Source: Choristocarpus tenellus KU-1152
Lineage: Eukaryota > Phaeophyceae
Length of the DNA stretch: 26,823 nt
NCBI GenBank assembly: GCA_964200185.2
Contig: CAXNAD020000161.1
Location: 1 to 26,823, forward strand
Direction: 5' to 3'
The notes below the pieces were generated by a model. The model saw only the letters and a list, made by a program, of their open reading frames with translations, was not told the DNA's origin and searched no databases. The number at the start of each line of letters is the position of its first letter. The first letter of the stretch is position 1. This document shows, one piece after another, positions 1 to 11,907 of this stretch. The position numbers and the translations under genes were made by a program.

Positions 1-8
1 TTTACTTC

Positions 9-28
9 GGGGGGGGGGGGGGGGGGGG
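9..28. repeat. poly-G homopolymer, 20 bases
   Basis: An uninterrupted G run at the start of the window. Its length is likely to be unreliable in the assembly, and it could form a G-quadruplex. Confidence 0.95.
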
Positions 29-338
29 AGAAATGTTTCCTGTATGTGTATGTTTTATGTAGTAGAAAAAGTGCGTATTTATTTTGTTGTCGACCAATCA
101 AATTTTCTGAACAAAAAATAATAAATAATGTGCGTTAGAGTGCACAGGTGTCTGTCTGTAGGTAGTATGTCACAAGTACTTGGTGTGAATGTCTGTCAAT
201 GTTGTTCAACATCAAAATTTTGTTCTGAGAAAAGCGCCTTGTCAACGGAGGCATTAACTGCGTTTAAGTTGAGTGTTCTTTTTTCTTTATCACATTATTT
301 TTTTTCTTTCGGAAATGATGACTTTAATCATCAGATGT

Positions 339-395
339 ACACACACACGCACACAACACGCACACAACACAACACACAACACAACACACAACACA
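339..395. repeat. CA-rich microsatellite
   Basis: Interrupted CA/ACAAC repeat (units ACACAACACA) upstream of the first visible exon. Confidence 0.95.
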
Positions 396-527
396 CTAGT
401 ACCGAACAACACAGGTTTCGAGAATATTCTCGAGTGTATTTTGAGAATTTTCTTTTGCACCTCTCAGAGTTTTATTATGTTGCAATGTGCCCCCCTTTTG
501 TGTGTGTGTGTGTGTGTTCTGTGATAG

Positions 528-3500
528 GTGAGGATAGGTGTGCTCCTGGTGGCGTTGTTGTTCTTCAACAACATCTTCTTTGCCGCCCAAATCCTCTCAC
601 CATTGCCACGCTTGTTCTTCAGGTGAGAAGGGACCAACTAAATGCTCTCTCTCTCTCGCTCTCTCTAGTATTTCTTGCAACTTGTCCCCTCCTAAGGGTG
701 ACTTTAGGTATCTATCCCCTGTGTAGGCCGTGGATAGGGATGTATCAAGAGCCATTGTTGATTTTTTCTTCTTTTTGTTCGGTACACAATTTGGTGTTAC
801 AATATACATGCACAAAAGTGTTACAATTTGGTGTTACAATATACATACACAAAAGTGACTCAAGTATCTTCGGAGAGGTCTGCAAGACAGTTGAGACAAG
901 ATGGTGAAATTAATTATTATTTTAATCATTATTATTTGTTATTTTTTAAAGATTAGTAGAGCTACGGTTATTATTGTACGATATGGAGGGATTTTTGATG
1001 GTAGGTTCCAGTTTTTAAAATTTTGTGAGCTCCCAATGGCAACCAGATTCCCTCATGGGAGATGGAAATGGAAATGAATGTTGATAGTAAATACAATAAA
1101 TGGAATACTCTCAAGGAGGTACTGGCATCAGCATGTCATCTTACCCTTTGATTGTACATTGTTTTGGTGTACCCTACAGTGTCTATGTCATCTTCCTGGC
1201 AACATTCCTTTCTTTGATACTCTTCTATTGGCTGGAGCTCTTTGGGGACCTGGCAGCTGGTAACATGCAGGTTAGAAGTAGTGAATAGAAGTAGTGAATA
1301 GAAGTAGTCGTGTAATCAGTCAGGTCAATTTCTACCATGTATTGCATGCCATGCTTGGAGTGAGGAATGATGCACAAGATGTGGAATGTGTTTGCATTTA
1401 TTGCGTGTTTTTGGATGTGATTGCATCATGTATTGTGGATGAGAGTGATAGTCAATAGTGCTGTGTTTGGACTAAGAACAAGAATGATATTGTTTGTAGT
1501 AAGAATGATATTGGAAATGGTGTAGTGCACCAAAACAGCACATCCCTAAGTTTTTTTTATTTTTTTATTATAGTAGTGATTATTTTGTTTATAGATAAAC
1601 TTGGTGTAGTAGTGATTATTTTTTTTATTGATATTCTTGGTGTAGTAGTGATTATTTTTTTATAGATAAACTTGGTGTAGTGATTGGTTTGTTTATTGAT
1701 ATTCTTGGTGTAGTAGTGATTATATTTTTTATAGATTAACTTGGTTTAGTAGTTATTATTTTGTTTATAGATAAACTTGGTGTAGTGATTATTTTGTTTA
1801 TTGATATTCTTGGTGTAGCATTGATTATTTTGTTTATTGATATTCTTGATGTAGTAGTGATTATTTTGTTTATTGATATTCTTGATGTAGTAGTGATTAT
1901 TTTGTTTATTGATAAACTTGGTGTAGTAGTGATTATTTTGTTTATTGATATTCTTGGTGTAGTAGTGATTATTTTGTTTATAGATAAACTTGGTGTAGTG
2001 ATTGGTTTGGTGATGCTTAGTTTCTATGTGGTTCTATCTAGATGTGGACTAACTCACTGTGTGATGCAAGGACTGTGCTTGAAGTGGACTTGTGAGTATG
2101 GCCTATTAATAGAGTACAACCTGCAGTTGGGTGCTCAGTTGTCCCTAAGTGTATGATGGTAGTGGTATCAACAGTTTGGAGGTTACATTTAATTTGCATT
2201 ATGTAAAAGACCGTTGAAGTAGTAGTGTGCTCCAGTTGTATTTTGATACTTTTGTTGATACAGTTGTACTTTGATACTTTTATTGATACAGTTGTACTTT
2301 GATACTTTATTGATACATTTGTACTTTGATACTTTTATTGATACATTTTTATTTTGATCTTTTTATCGATAAAGTTGTACTTTCTGTAACTGACTTAAAT
2401 GCAATCTCACCTTACGTTCCCTCTGTCCTGTGTATTATGTGTATGTATGCATGGATGTATTATTTATTTATTTATAATTATTTTTTATTGTTTTATTTTT
2501 GTTGATAGGGAAAGGATACTGCACAGGACTGGGAGCGTAACCGCAAAAAGACTCTTCTGGAGTACCTACCAAAGCTCATCCTTGTGGGTCTGATTTGGTT
2601 CTTGACGATCCTCGTCTACATGTATGTTGATTGGTTGATGCATTCACATGACTAGAATGAGTCATTGACTCCTATTGCATCTTGTTGTGGGTTGACTTAA
2701 TAATTTTTATTTGGCGTATTAGTACTGGTGTATGTTTGTTACAGTTAGTTACTAATAGTGCTGGTGTATGTTACAGTTAGTAGTTACTAGTAGTACTGGT
2801 GTATGTTAGTAGTTACTAATAGTACTGGTGTATGTTTGTTACAGTTAGTAGTTACTAGTAGTACTGGTGTATGTTAGTAGTTACTAATAGTACTGGTGTA
2901 TGTTTGTTACAGTTAGTAGTTACTAGTAGTACTGGTGTATGTTTGTTACAGTTAGTAGTTACTAGTAGTACTGGTGTATGTTAGTAGTTACTAATAGTAC
3001 TGGTGTATGTTACAGTTAGTAGTTACTAGTAGTACTAGTGTATGTTTCATACAGTTAGTTACTAATAGTGCTGGTGTATGTTACAGTTAGTAGTTACTAG
3101 TAGTACTGGTGTATGTTTGTTACAGTTAGTATTTACTAATAGTACTGGTGTATGTTTGTTACAGTTAGTAGTTACAAATAGTACTGGTGTACATTTGTTA
3201 CAGTTAGTAGTTACTAGTAGTACTGGTTTATGTACACGACTGACAAGCTACTTGCTACATTGGTGTGGTGGACACTCTCCTTTCCTTACTGGTACAATGT
3301 GAAGTAAGGTTTTGTTAAACTATTGAGGCGGGCAGAGCAACATTAATCTTTGTCTCTTACACACTTTTTTGACATGTAACTGCAGGGGGGTATCCCCTCC
3401 TAATTTTTTTCCACAGGCTGTGTGAGTAGGGTTAGGGTTTGTAGGTATTAATATTAATATAATCAATCATGTCGGGTGAGTATATAGTGTGTTCCTTTGT

Positions 3501-6500
3501 TCAATCACATTTTTGGTGTATGTAGTACTTGGAAATATTCAACAACAAAAGCATTGCGTTCATCTCCTGTATGCGTGTGTGCTATTGATTGAAGTTTTAG
3601 TGCATGCTTCTTTTTTTCTGATGGAAGTTACAATGTTCAATGATGAACAGTTTTGCTCTTAGTCATAGTTGCACCTGTTGTCTTGACTGTACTGTTAGCA
3701 TGGAACGCATGTTTCAAATAGAGCCGGTCACTCCATGGTTATTTGAAATATAATAGGCGTTGGTGCCGGCGGACTCTTTGGTTTCAAAATTGGATTAATG
3801 CAGTAGTTCTAAATGCAGTTCATTGAAGAGGGTGAGGGTGAGAGTGAGTTACAATATATTGTGTCCACACCCTTTATTCTACTCTGCTTGCTTTTTATTT
3901 TGGGGGATGTATCCAATTTGTTGTATTTATGTATGTTTGATATTTGATATTTGATATTTGATATTGTGTACAGATATGTCCGTGTGAAGCAGACTGGTGA
4001 CCCATCATACAGCTCATATGACGACCTGACATCCTACACCAACGTGAAGGTGATTGTTGAATACGCCTGATTGGTGGAAATTTCTTGGCTGAATTTGTCC
4101 CGTTTTTTGATATGTGTTGCTGTGGGTGAATTTTACTTGACGTTTATTATTATTATTGTATCCATTGATCGATTTCATTGGCTGACACCAGATAGTGGCA
4201 TGACTGTGTAGTCACCTCTGTATGGTGTAAGAAGTAGAGGGTTTGAAGGATTTCAACTGTTGAAATTGATAGATTTTGTAGTTTGTGCAGGCTTTGGTAT
4301 GTAGTCCATATTCTAGTCCTGGTATCGATTGTGACAATCTCACTTGAGAAGTGTTGGCTCTGTCAGAGGATACCTCAAGTTTAGTCTAGCAGTAATGAGA
4401 GATACATAGCCAGTTTAGAAGCTTAGGACGATAGTCATTTTGGAGGATGATAGGCCTGAAATACTCATGTTTTGTTGAACTATGGGATCTGAGATTTTAA
4501 GTAGTATTGAATGAAGCCTCTGTAGTATGCTTGGCAGCACTAGGACAAGATTAAGAAAAGGTAGGGGTTTGAAGCGGGTGAAGTCACCAATGCAATGTAT
4601 TCAATGTATTCAGTATTCACAGGTTAGCTACCAATTTGAAGCACACTTTTCATCTCAACTTAAGACTTTCTTGCCCACTCTTGCACCCCCCCCTTATTTA
4701 TTCCTTTTACCTCTTCCCTCCTACACTCTTTTGTTTATTATTTCCCTTAAGATTTTGAGCTTAACTTTGGCAACAATATACTTTGGGTGGCTGGGTTTCC
4801 TCATCATGGGGAGCTTCCACCATGTGAGGGATATGGGCATTGAGTATAAGTTCATCCTTGGTATCACCCTCTTCACAATCTTTGGGTCCCTTGCTGCTGT
4901 CTACACGGGAGCTCTGGCACCAGACCAGGTTTGTGTCTTTCTTTCTTTTAGAGTGTCACCCTACAAACTCTAACCCTAACCATCAACTATCTTGTGTTGG
5001 ACACAATTGTTCTCTTTTTTTGGCAAGTGTATGTTTTGTGTTTGTGTGTCTTTGAACACAAGGGTTGATAGGTGTGCAGAGGTGACGTAATATCATTTTT
5101 TATTTTGCTATCCTTTTTCACTTTGTTATTATTATTCTTATTATTATTATTGGGTAAAAGATTGATCGTACCGTTTCAGGTCAGGGGCAAAATATTGTGT
5201 TTGAGATTTTTTAACCCCTGGAGGCAGTCTCTCGTTCTTTTCAAGAAAATCCCCAGGCTGTTGTATTAAGCACCTCAGCATCCAAGTTTTTCTTTTTATT
5301 AAATTTCCGGTAGATGCTCTTGCTTGACTGCTCCTCACTCTTGGCAGTGATGTGTTGTCTGAGTGAACACGTTTTAAGCAGTACATTTCTTTGTTTTTCA
5401 TCTATGTATATAGTTTTGTGTTTGTACTGTAGAGTCTAGTCTAAGTTGGTTGCTTTAATTTCTCCTGTGTGTGCTAAGCGGCTGTTTTATGCTTAACTGT
5501 CACCTTCTTAACATCACTGTTTCATGTACCCCCCCCCCCCTGCCAGTTGCGATCATGTTTGTCCAGGTTAAATGTAGTGTGTAGTGTAGTTAAGTTGATT
5601 GAATCGTTTTGAAATGGTGTATCAAAAACATGACAAAATATATTTTGATTGACAATGACGATTGTAATCGCAATGGCAATCACATCACTATCATGATGTT
5701 GTGGAATCGGGTTGCGTTTAGAAGGGTTGAATAGTTGACAAGTAGTTGATAAGTACTTCGTACGGCTGTAGTACAAGGTGACTTTATTGATAGTATCCAG
5801 GCAGTGCATGGTTGTTGCCATCAAATGCCATCAAACTCCTTGTTTTTACCCACCTCTCAAAAACGTATTGTTGATTGCCATGGTTGGTTGTCTCCCTTGT
5901 CATTGTGTGATTCTGGTGTGTGGGGTATCAGCATGGTGCCAAGGTGTTCTCTTTCTTCTATGGACTGTTCAATCTGTACGTCCTACTGCTTGCCTTCTGC
6001 TACACCCCTGTGGGATCAGTCTATGGCAATATCCAAACACAAGATGAGGTCAGTGAGGTCTAAGTTTTTTTTGGAGGCAGCGGTTGTGGTTCTTGGTTTT
6101 CTTGATTTTGGGAAGACCTCTTGTCTGTCGCGTCTAACCCTAACCTTGTTGGTCCTTCCTGTGGGTATGTTATGTGCATGGAGGACTCTTTTGTCCATAG
6201 CACCTTGTGATATAGCACTCTGTGATACAGCACTCTGTCATATGGAGGGGATTGGTGTAGGTGAATTGAACTGTTAATGTTCAGTCCCAGCTTGAACCTT
6301 TAAAAAAAATGTTTTTGGAGTGGTACGATTTGTGTCACTGCAATCATTGAGGTCGTGTCTTGCTGAGTATAGCTTGATGCGTCATATGGAATGGTACTGG
6401 ATGACACACCTGTGACTTGACTGACTGAATACTGAACTGTTAACACATGAAGCAGACTTTACACCAAACTGTGTAAACATAAAATCAACAGTCGAAGGCG

Positions 6501-6769
6501 GGTTGTCTTTCTATTCAGCATTACCATGCTTCTGTTAGTAGTGTTGCTATTGTGAGAACACTTTGGTTTTGCACACCCCCCAAGCACCTCACACAGTTTT
6601 GACTTGTGTGTGTAGGCTCTAATCTCATTCCTCTTCTCCTGCCCCTGACCTCAACTTGTGTGATGCATGTGCTGTTGATGTATCATATTGATAGATGGAA
6701 ATGATCCCTAACACTGGGAAGGAAGACGACTTTGCAATTGTTGGCTCCAGTCACCAGCAGGCAGTCTAA
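528..6769 (+). CDS. TMEM181-like multi-pass membrane protein, 5' end outside the window
   Basis: Seven exons: 528-622, 1180-1270, 2509-2621, 3974-4049, 4752-4928, 5932-6048, 6695-6769 (TAA stop). All introns are GT-AG and phases agree at every junction, giving 247 residues. Six hydrophobic segments are visible (about residues 3-22, 33-54, 81-102, 126-147, 159-180, 188-210), then a short polar acidic tail. The stretch FSFFYGLFNLYVLLLAFCYT and the ILSLTLATIYFGWLGFLI helix match my memory of the TMEM181 C-terminal core, part of the Wntless-like (GOST) seven-helix superfamily of Golgi/endosomal trafficking proteins. The expected luminal GOLD-like domain and first helix would lie upstream, outside the window; I find no convincing exon in 1-527. 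Introns are long (557-1352 bp) and carry several minisatellites. The family call is by recall, not by a search; the gene structure is the stronger claim. Confidence 0.72.
1570..2009. repeat. 36-bp minisatellite in an intron
   Basis: About a dozen imperfect copies of a 33-36 bp unit built from TTGATATTCTTGGTGTAGTA followed by GTGATTATTTTGTTTA; some copies carry ATAGATAAAC in place of TTGATATTC. It lies wholly inside the second TMEM181-like intron (1271-2508). Because the unit is divisible by three, one frame stays open across several copies (from 1761) and would encode a hydrophobic 12-residue repeat; this looks like a by-product of the repeat. Confidence 0.93.
2233..2384. repeat. 28-bp minisatellite
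   Basis: About five copies of CAGTTGTACTTTGATACTTT plus TATTGATA, decaying toward the 3' end. It is in the same intron as the 36-bp array and ends about 125 bp before the next exon. Confidence 0.9.
2718..3228. repeat. 29/39-bp minisatellite rich in acceptor-like sites
   Basis: Over a dozen copies of a unit of about 39 bp (TACTGGTGTATGTTTGTTAC plus AGTTAGTAGTTACTAGTAG), interspersed with shorter copies that lack the TTTGTTACAG part. It fills much of the third intron (2622-3973). Each long unit contains TTTGTTACAG, which resembles a 3' splice site. Confidence 0.93.
3937..3966. repeat. 7-bp tandem repeat (TTTGATA) next to a splice acceptor
   Basis: About four copies of TTTGATA end seven bases before the acceptor of the exon at 3974, so they sit where the branch point and pyrimidine tract should be. 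Confidence 0.88.
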
Positions 6770-9587
6770 GGACACAACTCACAACTCACAAACTAAAATC
6801 AAAACCTGGCTTGCCGACATCCCTTAGCTATGGGATGGTAAGGAATGGAATCCTAGTGGACACATGTCAAGTTCTATTCTATAGATTGGGTAATTACCTT
6901 CCACAGTAACTGGCTGGGGAACCTTGGCAATTCTGGGTCTCAAGAAGAGAGTTACATTTCGTATTTGATGGATATTGATGGCACACACACAAGGGGACTG
7001 AAACTTGGGTCTACTAACTCACCCCATGGTGGGCATTGGTTTGTATCTTAACTCCTAACCCCAGTAATGTACTGCGGAGGGTTAAGGTGACTGGGAGCAG
7101 AACATTTTGGGAAGGAGCTGTGAGCAGAGTGTTATTGTCTGAGATACTCAAAACCATTGCCCCAAAATACATGTTGGAGTGAGAGCGTCGCTTGCCCTCA
7201 CACTATGTGGCTATGCAGTAAAAAACCTAATTACAAAGCAGAGACTGTATGTGAGAGTTACGTGCATGTGTCATTGGACAGAAAATGGTTGTGTTGCCAG
7301 GAAGGTTGCTGTGCTATTTTTTCAGGCGTTTTTATGAATGAACTGTAGTGAGTGTTTGCGTTTTTTTCTATGTGTGTGCTGTGCACCGTGGTTAGTTTGG
7401 TATTCAGTGACTTTATGGAGTTGCAAAACTTGTGATTTAGTTGGGGGAGGTAAGTATTCGTTCTGTTTGATTTTTTTCTTGTGAGGGTACATCATTATGT
7501 TATCATGTTATCACTACTTGATGTCGCACAGATACGCATTGGTAAGAGATTGAGGAGGAATTGAACGGGGATGATCATGCATGAAAATAGTATAGGGAAT
7601 AAATCTGCAAAATTAGGAGGAAATATGGCAATGTGTTGATGTTAAACATCATGCATAGGGCCCATGGAGAATGATGACTATAATACGTAGCACTCCATTT
7701 ATTGCTGGGATGGCTTTAGCGGGCGATGCTCCTGACTGATAGAGATTGCTATCATCACTAGGGTGAATTTTGTTCAAGCCTCTCTCTGATGCTTTGATTT
7801 TACTGAATCGAGTAACCTCACAAGAAATGAGACAAGGTTTTCCACCTTGTGTAATGATATCCTGCTCTGGCTGAAACATTTCTACCTCACCCACATACAT
7901 ATGGAGTAAATATGTACTACAAGTGTATACTATATTTAGACATGTAGCTCTTGTCAAGAGTTTGACATACCACAGTAGTCATACTTCACTTTGACCTTAC
8001 CGGGAAAGATTCGTTCCGTGCACATTCAGCATGCATGAAGCTACATAAATGATGTGGTTGAAGAAATACTGATACTATTTATTGGAAATGAAGTCGTAGG
8101 TTCGAGCACAAGGCATGCACTCAGTTAGCATTAGGTATTGGTGCTGAACAGTATAGTGAGGTGAGCCCAGAGTCCACGTTCAGTCCACTTTCTAGTTTGT
8201 GGAGAACAATGTGTTGAAATACCAAGTACAGTACCTTTAGCTGTCAGTTGAGCTGGTTCCAATGTCAATTGGAACTTCACTTGAACAAGGTGGAGCTCAA
8301 GAAATTGATGTAATTACCGCAGCCAACATTGATAAGCTTATGATTAGTTAGGTAACTTGGTAATTGAATCAATCCTCACAACAAAGCAAGTTGGTACATG
8401 CCAGCCCACTTGCAAGAAGGCTTGCTCTCAGTGAAGGTCTGTTTCGACATCCCACAAATTTCTCTTACTTCGAGCTCAGTAGCGTATCGGTGTATACGTT
8501 ATGTTTTTTGTTCTCTAATCTATCGGATGTTTTCGGTAATTTGAATTATTGTTCCTTTTTCACGAATTTTGTCTGATCATATGGAAGTGTTGAATACAAA
8601 TATGAATCTCTTCACATACCCACAAAGCTGTTACTGCGATTTTCCAATTGCCAGACAGGCACAATGGATGCAAAAGGGAAGGGAAAAATTCAGATAAGAC
8701 GAGAAGTCATTTTTTTTGTAATACAATTTAAATTTTTTGTGACAGTTCCCCTTGGACACTCTTGCTTCTCCAGAAATTGAGACACTTTTTGTTACAAACG
8801 TACAGGTGAATTAGTGTTAACGTTCCAGCAGTTGCTATCATGGATTCTATGAATATTGTTTTTGATGGGTTGGAAGTTAGAAATGGTTAGAGTGACGCAC
8901 GCCTCGTCCCATAATTCCTTTGGTAGGCTATGTAAGTGTTGATATATATGAACACAGTACTGTCGGGATATATAGTAAGCACAGTACAATTTGAAACAAT
9001 TGGTTCTCGATTTGACTGTTAGCACTTTTGTGTGGAGATGTTTGGAAGGAGTTTTGGGAAGTTGTGCTTACCTCAATTTTACATTATTATTTGCACTAAT
9101 ACTTGCATGAGTAAGAGGGTGTACGTGTGTAAGAGCACTTAGGGATAAGTGGACTACGTTTTCATACATCATGGGAGTCCTTACCTACTCGAGGACATCA
9201 CTGTAGATATTTAGATTCAGGTTTCTGCATTCCAGTAGATTCATGGGACATTTTTGCAGTGCTGCATGTTGATTGGTCATGCAGGTTCACTGATCGGCTC
9301 AAATATATCTTAGAATGCCAAATCTAATATGTCCAAGTAGGCAAGTTCATCCTTTTGATTCATATATGTATACTATAAACATGAAATGGGATTTGTGTTG
9401 TTCACTTGAATGTGAAAATGTTTCCAGACACACAACCGCTGGGAATTTTGCTGTTCACACTCCACCAACCCACCCAAAACTTTATTTGTTGCAGTAACAG
9501 TTGCTTGCATGTACATCTATTGACACACACGCTGAGTGTGTGCGCGGGAGAGTGATTCTAAAGAGCCACCATCACAGTATTTACACG

Positions 9588-9637
9588 TAGTAGTAGTAGT
9601 AGTAGTAATAGTAGTAGTAATATAATAGTACTAGTAA
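9588..9637. repeat. TAG trinucleotide microsatellite
   Basis: Interrupted (TAG)n/(TAA) array in the gene-poor interval. Confidence 0.92.
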
Positions 9638-11414
9638 AGTGGGTTTCCCCTGTGAGGTGTGGCGTCACTGTTCTAGACCAGAGTGCTTAATGTTGAGGTA
9701 CATGGTAAAGGGAGGGTACAGATTGCTCCCAAAAGAATGGGGCGGTGGTTGAGATTACATCCACATTCCTCGTTCACTCCAAATGTCCTTGGTCTACCTG
9801 ATCAATGCTCCCCTCACCCACAACATGCAAAATGCACACCAAAGGTGTCATTGCGCCTCATGAAGTCACGAGGATTTGTTAAGAGTATTTTGGGGAGACG
9901 TACACATGTAAAACGGAGTGGGCAGCTCTATGTTCGAAGTATTGTGCACTGGAGTCCATTGGCCTACTGTTGTGTATCCAGCGTCATGGAAAAAAAACTG
10001 CTACTTGCCTATGATGCTTCAGTTGTAGGTTGTGTTAGCCTGTCCATTTTCACAAGGTATACGCTGCTCCACCTGTACATAAAATTAAATCTTACTATTT
10101 GTTGTGTCTGCAGCAATATCTTCAAATGACTGTAGTAAGATACTGCGTAAGATACATTAGGTACGTGCTTCCCTTAAGCGGGGGGGGATTCATCAGCACA
10201 GTGACAACATTTGTGTTCAATGTTTTGTGTTAAAACATATTGTGTTCCTACAGTTGGTCTTACAGCAATGATGTGATAGGTTCTCTTATTATTTCCACAC
10301 AGGAGGGGCCTGTCAGAGAAACTTGAAATTTTGAACCAGTTGAAACATCATATTTTTGATGTATTTTGAAGTTATTCAATCCATACCCCTCATGATTTCC
10401 ATCGGCATCTGTCAGCACAAATATCATAATACTGCTCCCGTGCAAACAGCATGAGACCTCCCATGAGGCACTAGACACGATTAAGTTTACCTAGTGAGGA
10501 AAAAAACTAGACAAAACTAGACGGAATCGTACCAGGACCTCGGGTTCAGTAGAGGTGAATACCAGTAAGAACTATGCCGTACTGATCAACAATAAATAAT
10601 CCTTTACGCCTAAATAACTAGTTATCTCCTTTATTCAAGTATATCACGTATCCACTTCACCAAGTTCGTGAAAGAGTGTACTCTGCAAGTATATATATAC
10701 ATACGTGGCAGTTTCAGCATTAAAAAATATTCAACCCCTGTAAATCCTCCAGGAAAAAACGGCTCCAACAAATCGTACCATCACTTTTGAGAGTTAGTTA
10801 CATCCGCTGAAGACACTTACCTTGACTCCCTAATCGAAAAGCCTTGACCTCCCCCCACACTCACACTGCTGCCAATGCCCAAAAGCCATTGAAGTAAAAA
10901 AAAACATGCGGGAGTCTTGTCTTTGATTCATTGCAGTTTTTAGTTTGTAGATTTTAGATTTTTTCAGTTGGACCAGCCTGTAATATAAAAAAAGTCTCTC
11001 TATTCCATCTGTGGTAGCAACGACACTAAAGTCCTCAGGAGTGCGTTCTGGAGTGCGCTCTGGAGTGCATCACCAAAATTGACACCGACCAATTTGGTGC
11101 TGTGCCTATCAACTCATCTGGGGTACAATACCGTAAGGCAGGAGGTTCAAATCAAACGTTGTCTCGAGGTTGAAACAAACTGACTTACATGGTATTTATT
11201 ATTTTGAAGTGGATCACAACTAGGTCCTGTCTCCACACAACGTGAACCCAATTCAAAGTATTTCTGCACTGGTCCTCATCTTGTGCTAAGCATCAGCAAT
11301 CAACAAAATATGGACTGTGAAGTATCTCTCCTATTGCCAACCACAGCACACAGCCTTCCCGCCTTTCCAAGTCTGTACCACTCAATAAACTTCACTATTA
11401 CCACAAGATGGTTC

Positions 11415-11590
11415 AGGGTCAAAGTATCTGGGGGGGTTGTGAGGGGGTATCTGTTTCGGTCAAACTCTTTTTTTGCTGACATTTCAAATCTGACACACGT
11501 GCGACCAAATCACACCAAAAAAAAAGTGAAAATTGAAAAAAGGGTGGAAAACGGATGCCGACACTCCTCCCCCAGATACACTTCAATCCT
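11415..11590. repeat. candidate foldback (MITE-like) element, dispersed copy 1
   Basis: The left arm AGGGTCAAAGTATCTGGGGG (11415-11434) is matched in inverted orientation by CCCCCAGATAC at 11569-11579, followed by ACTTCAATCC. The segment 11415-11496 recurs in direct orientation at 26722-26823 with few differences. No coding capacity or target-site duplication was recognised, and the exact ends are not defined. Confidence 0.55.
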
Positions 11591-11907
11591 TCACTCAAAC
11601 TCGAGAAACAAATGAGCTAGATCAGTCTGCAACTGGGCCTCACAACTTGACACGAAACTTTAAACACACCAATCAAAAAAATAAAAAAATCTCAACCACT
11701 GGGTAACTACACAATTAACCACAGCGACGGCATTATTTTTCCCGGGCGGGGGGTACCTAAAGTGCACACAATGGTTCCTAAAACGTGGAAGGCGAGAACT
11801 ATCCTCTTCGATCTACGCAACTCTTCAACTGCAAAGGACAACTCCAGCGCCACCAACTCAAAGGTAGAAAGGGGTTCCTCTTGCCCTCGCAAACCACGCC
11901 TGCCTGC

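Larger units (their letters stand above)
1..527. other. probable intron sequence upstream of the first visible TMEM181-like exon
   Basis: The segment opens with a run of 20 G at 9-28 and holds a CA-rich microsatellite (339-395) and a TG run (501-517) just before the acceptor at 526-527. I found no exon with both good splice sites and membrane-protein character. The open frames here come from the simple repeats. Confidence 0.5.
6770..11907. other. 5.1-kb region without a supportable gene
   Basis: This lies between the 3' ends of the TMEM181-like and TrmB genes, so it includes both 3' UTRs. Open frames exist (for example 9683-10129 plus, 7957-7649 minus, 10478-10260 minus), but none shows a motif I recognise or a splice-linked partner exon. 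Contents are a TAG/AGT microsatellite (9588-9637), a short 12-bp tandem repeat near 11038-11070 (units GGAGTGCGTTCT and GGAGTGCGCTCT), and a foldback repeat (11415-11590). An undetected short-exon gene cannot be excluded. Confidence 0.5.

Noticed and set aside
128-907. 259-codon open frame over the first visible exon
   Set aside because: The frame runs through CA and TG microsatellites and is not the frame of the membrane exon at 528-622, which joins in phase to the exon at 1180.
1761-2156. 131-codon open frame with repeated hydrophobic units
   Set aside because: It is produced by a 36-bp tandem repeat inside an intron whose two flanking exons join in phase.
7649-7957. 102-codon open frame, minus strand
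   Set aside because: It reads somewhat protein-like but matches no family I know and has no neighbouring exons; not enough to call a gene.
9683-10129. 148-codon open frame, plus strand
   Set aside because: No motif, no membrane or signal character that I can place, and no partner exon; such a length occurs by chance in this base composition.
11080-11155. GGTTCAAATC, a tRNA T-loop (B-box) look-alike, and GGTTCGAGCAC near 8100
   Set aside because: Neither has a matching A box or acceptor stem at the right distance, so no tRNA is supported.
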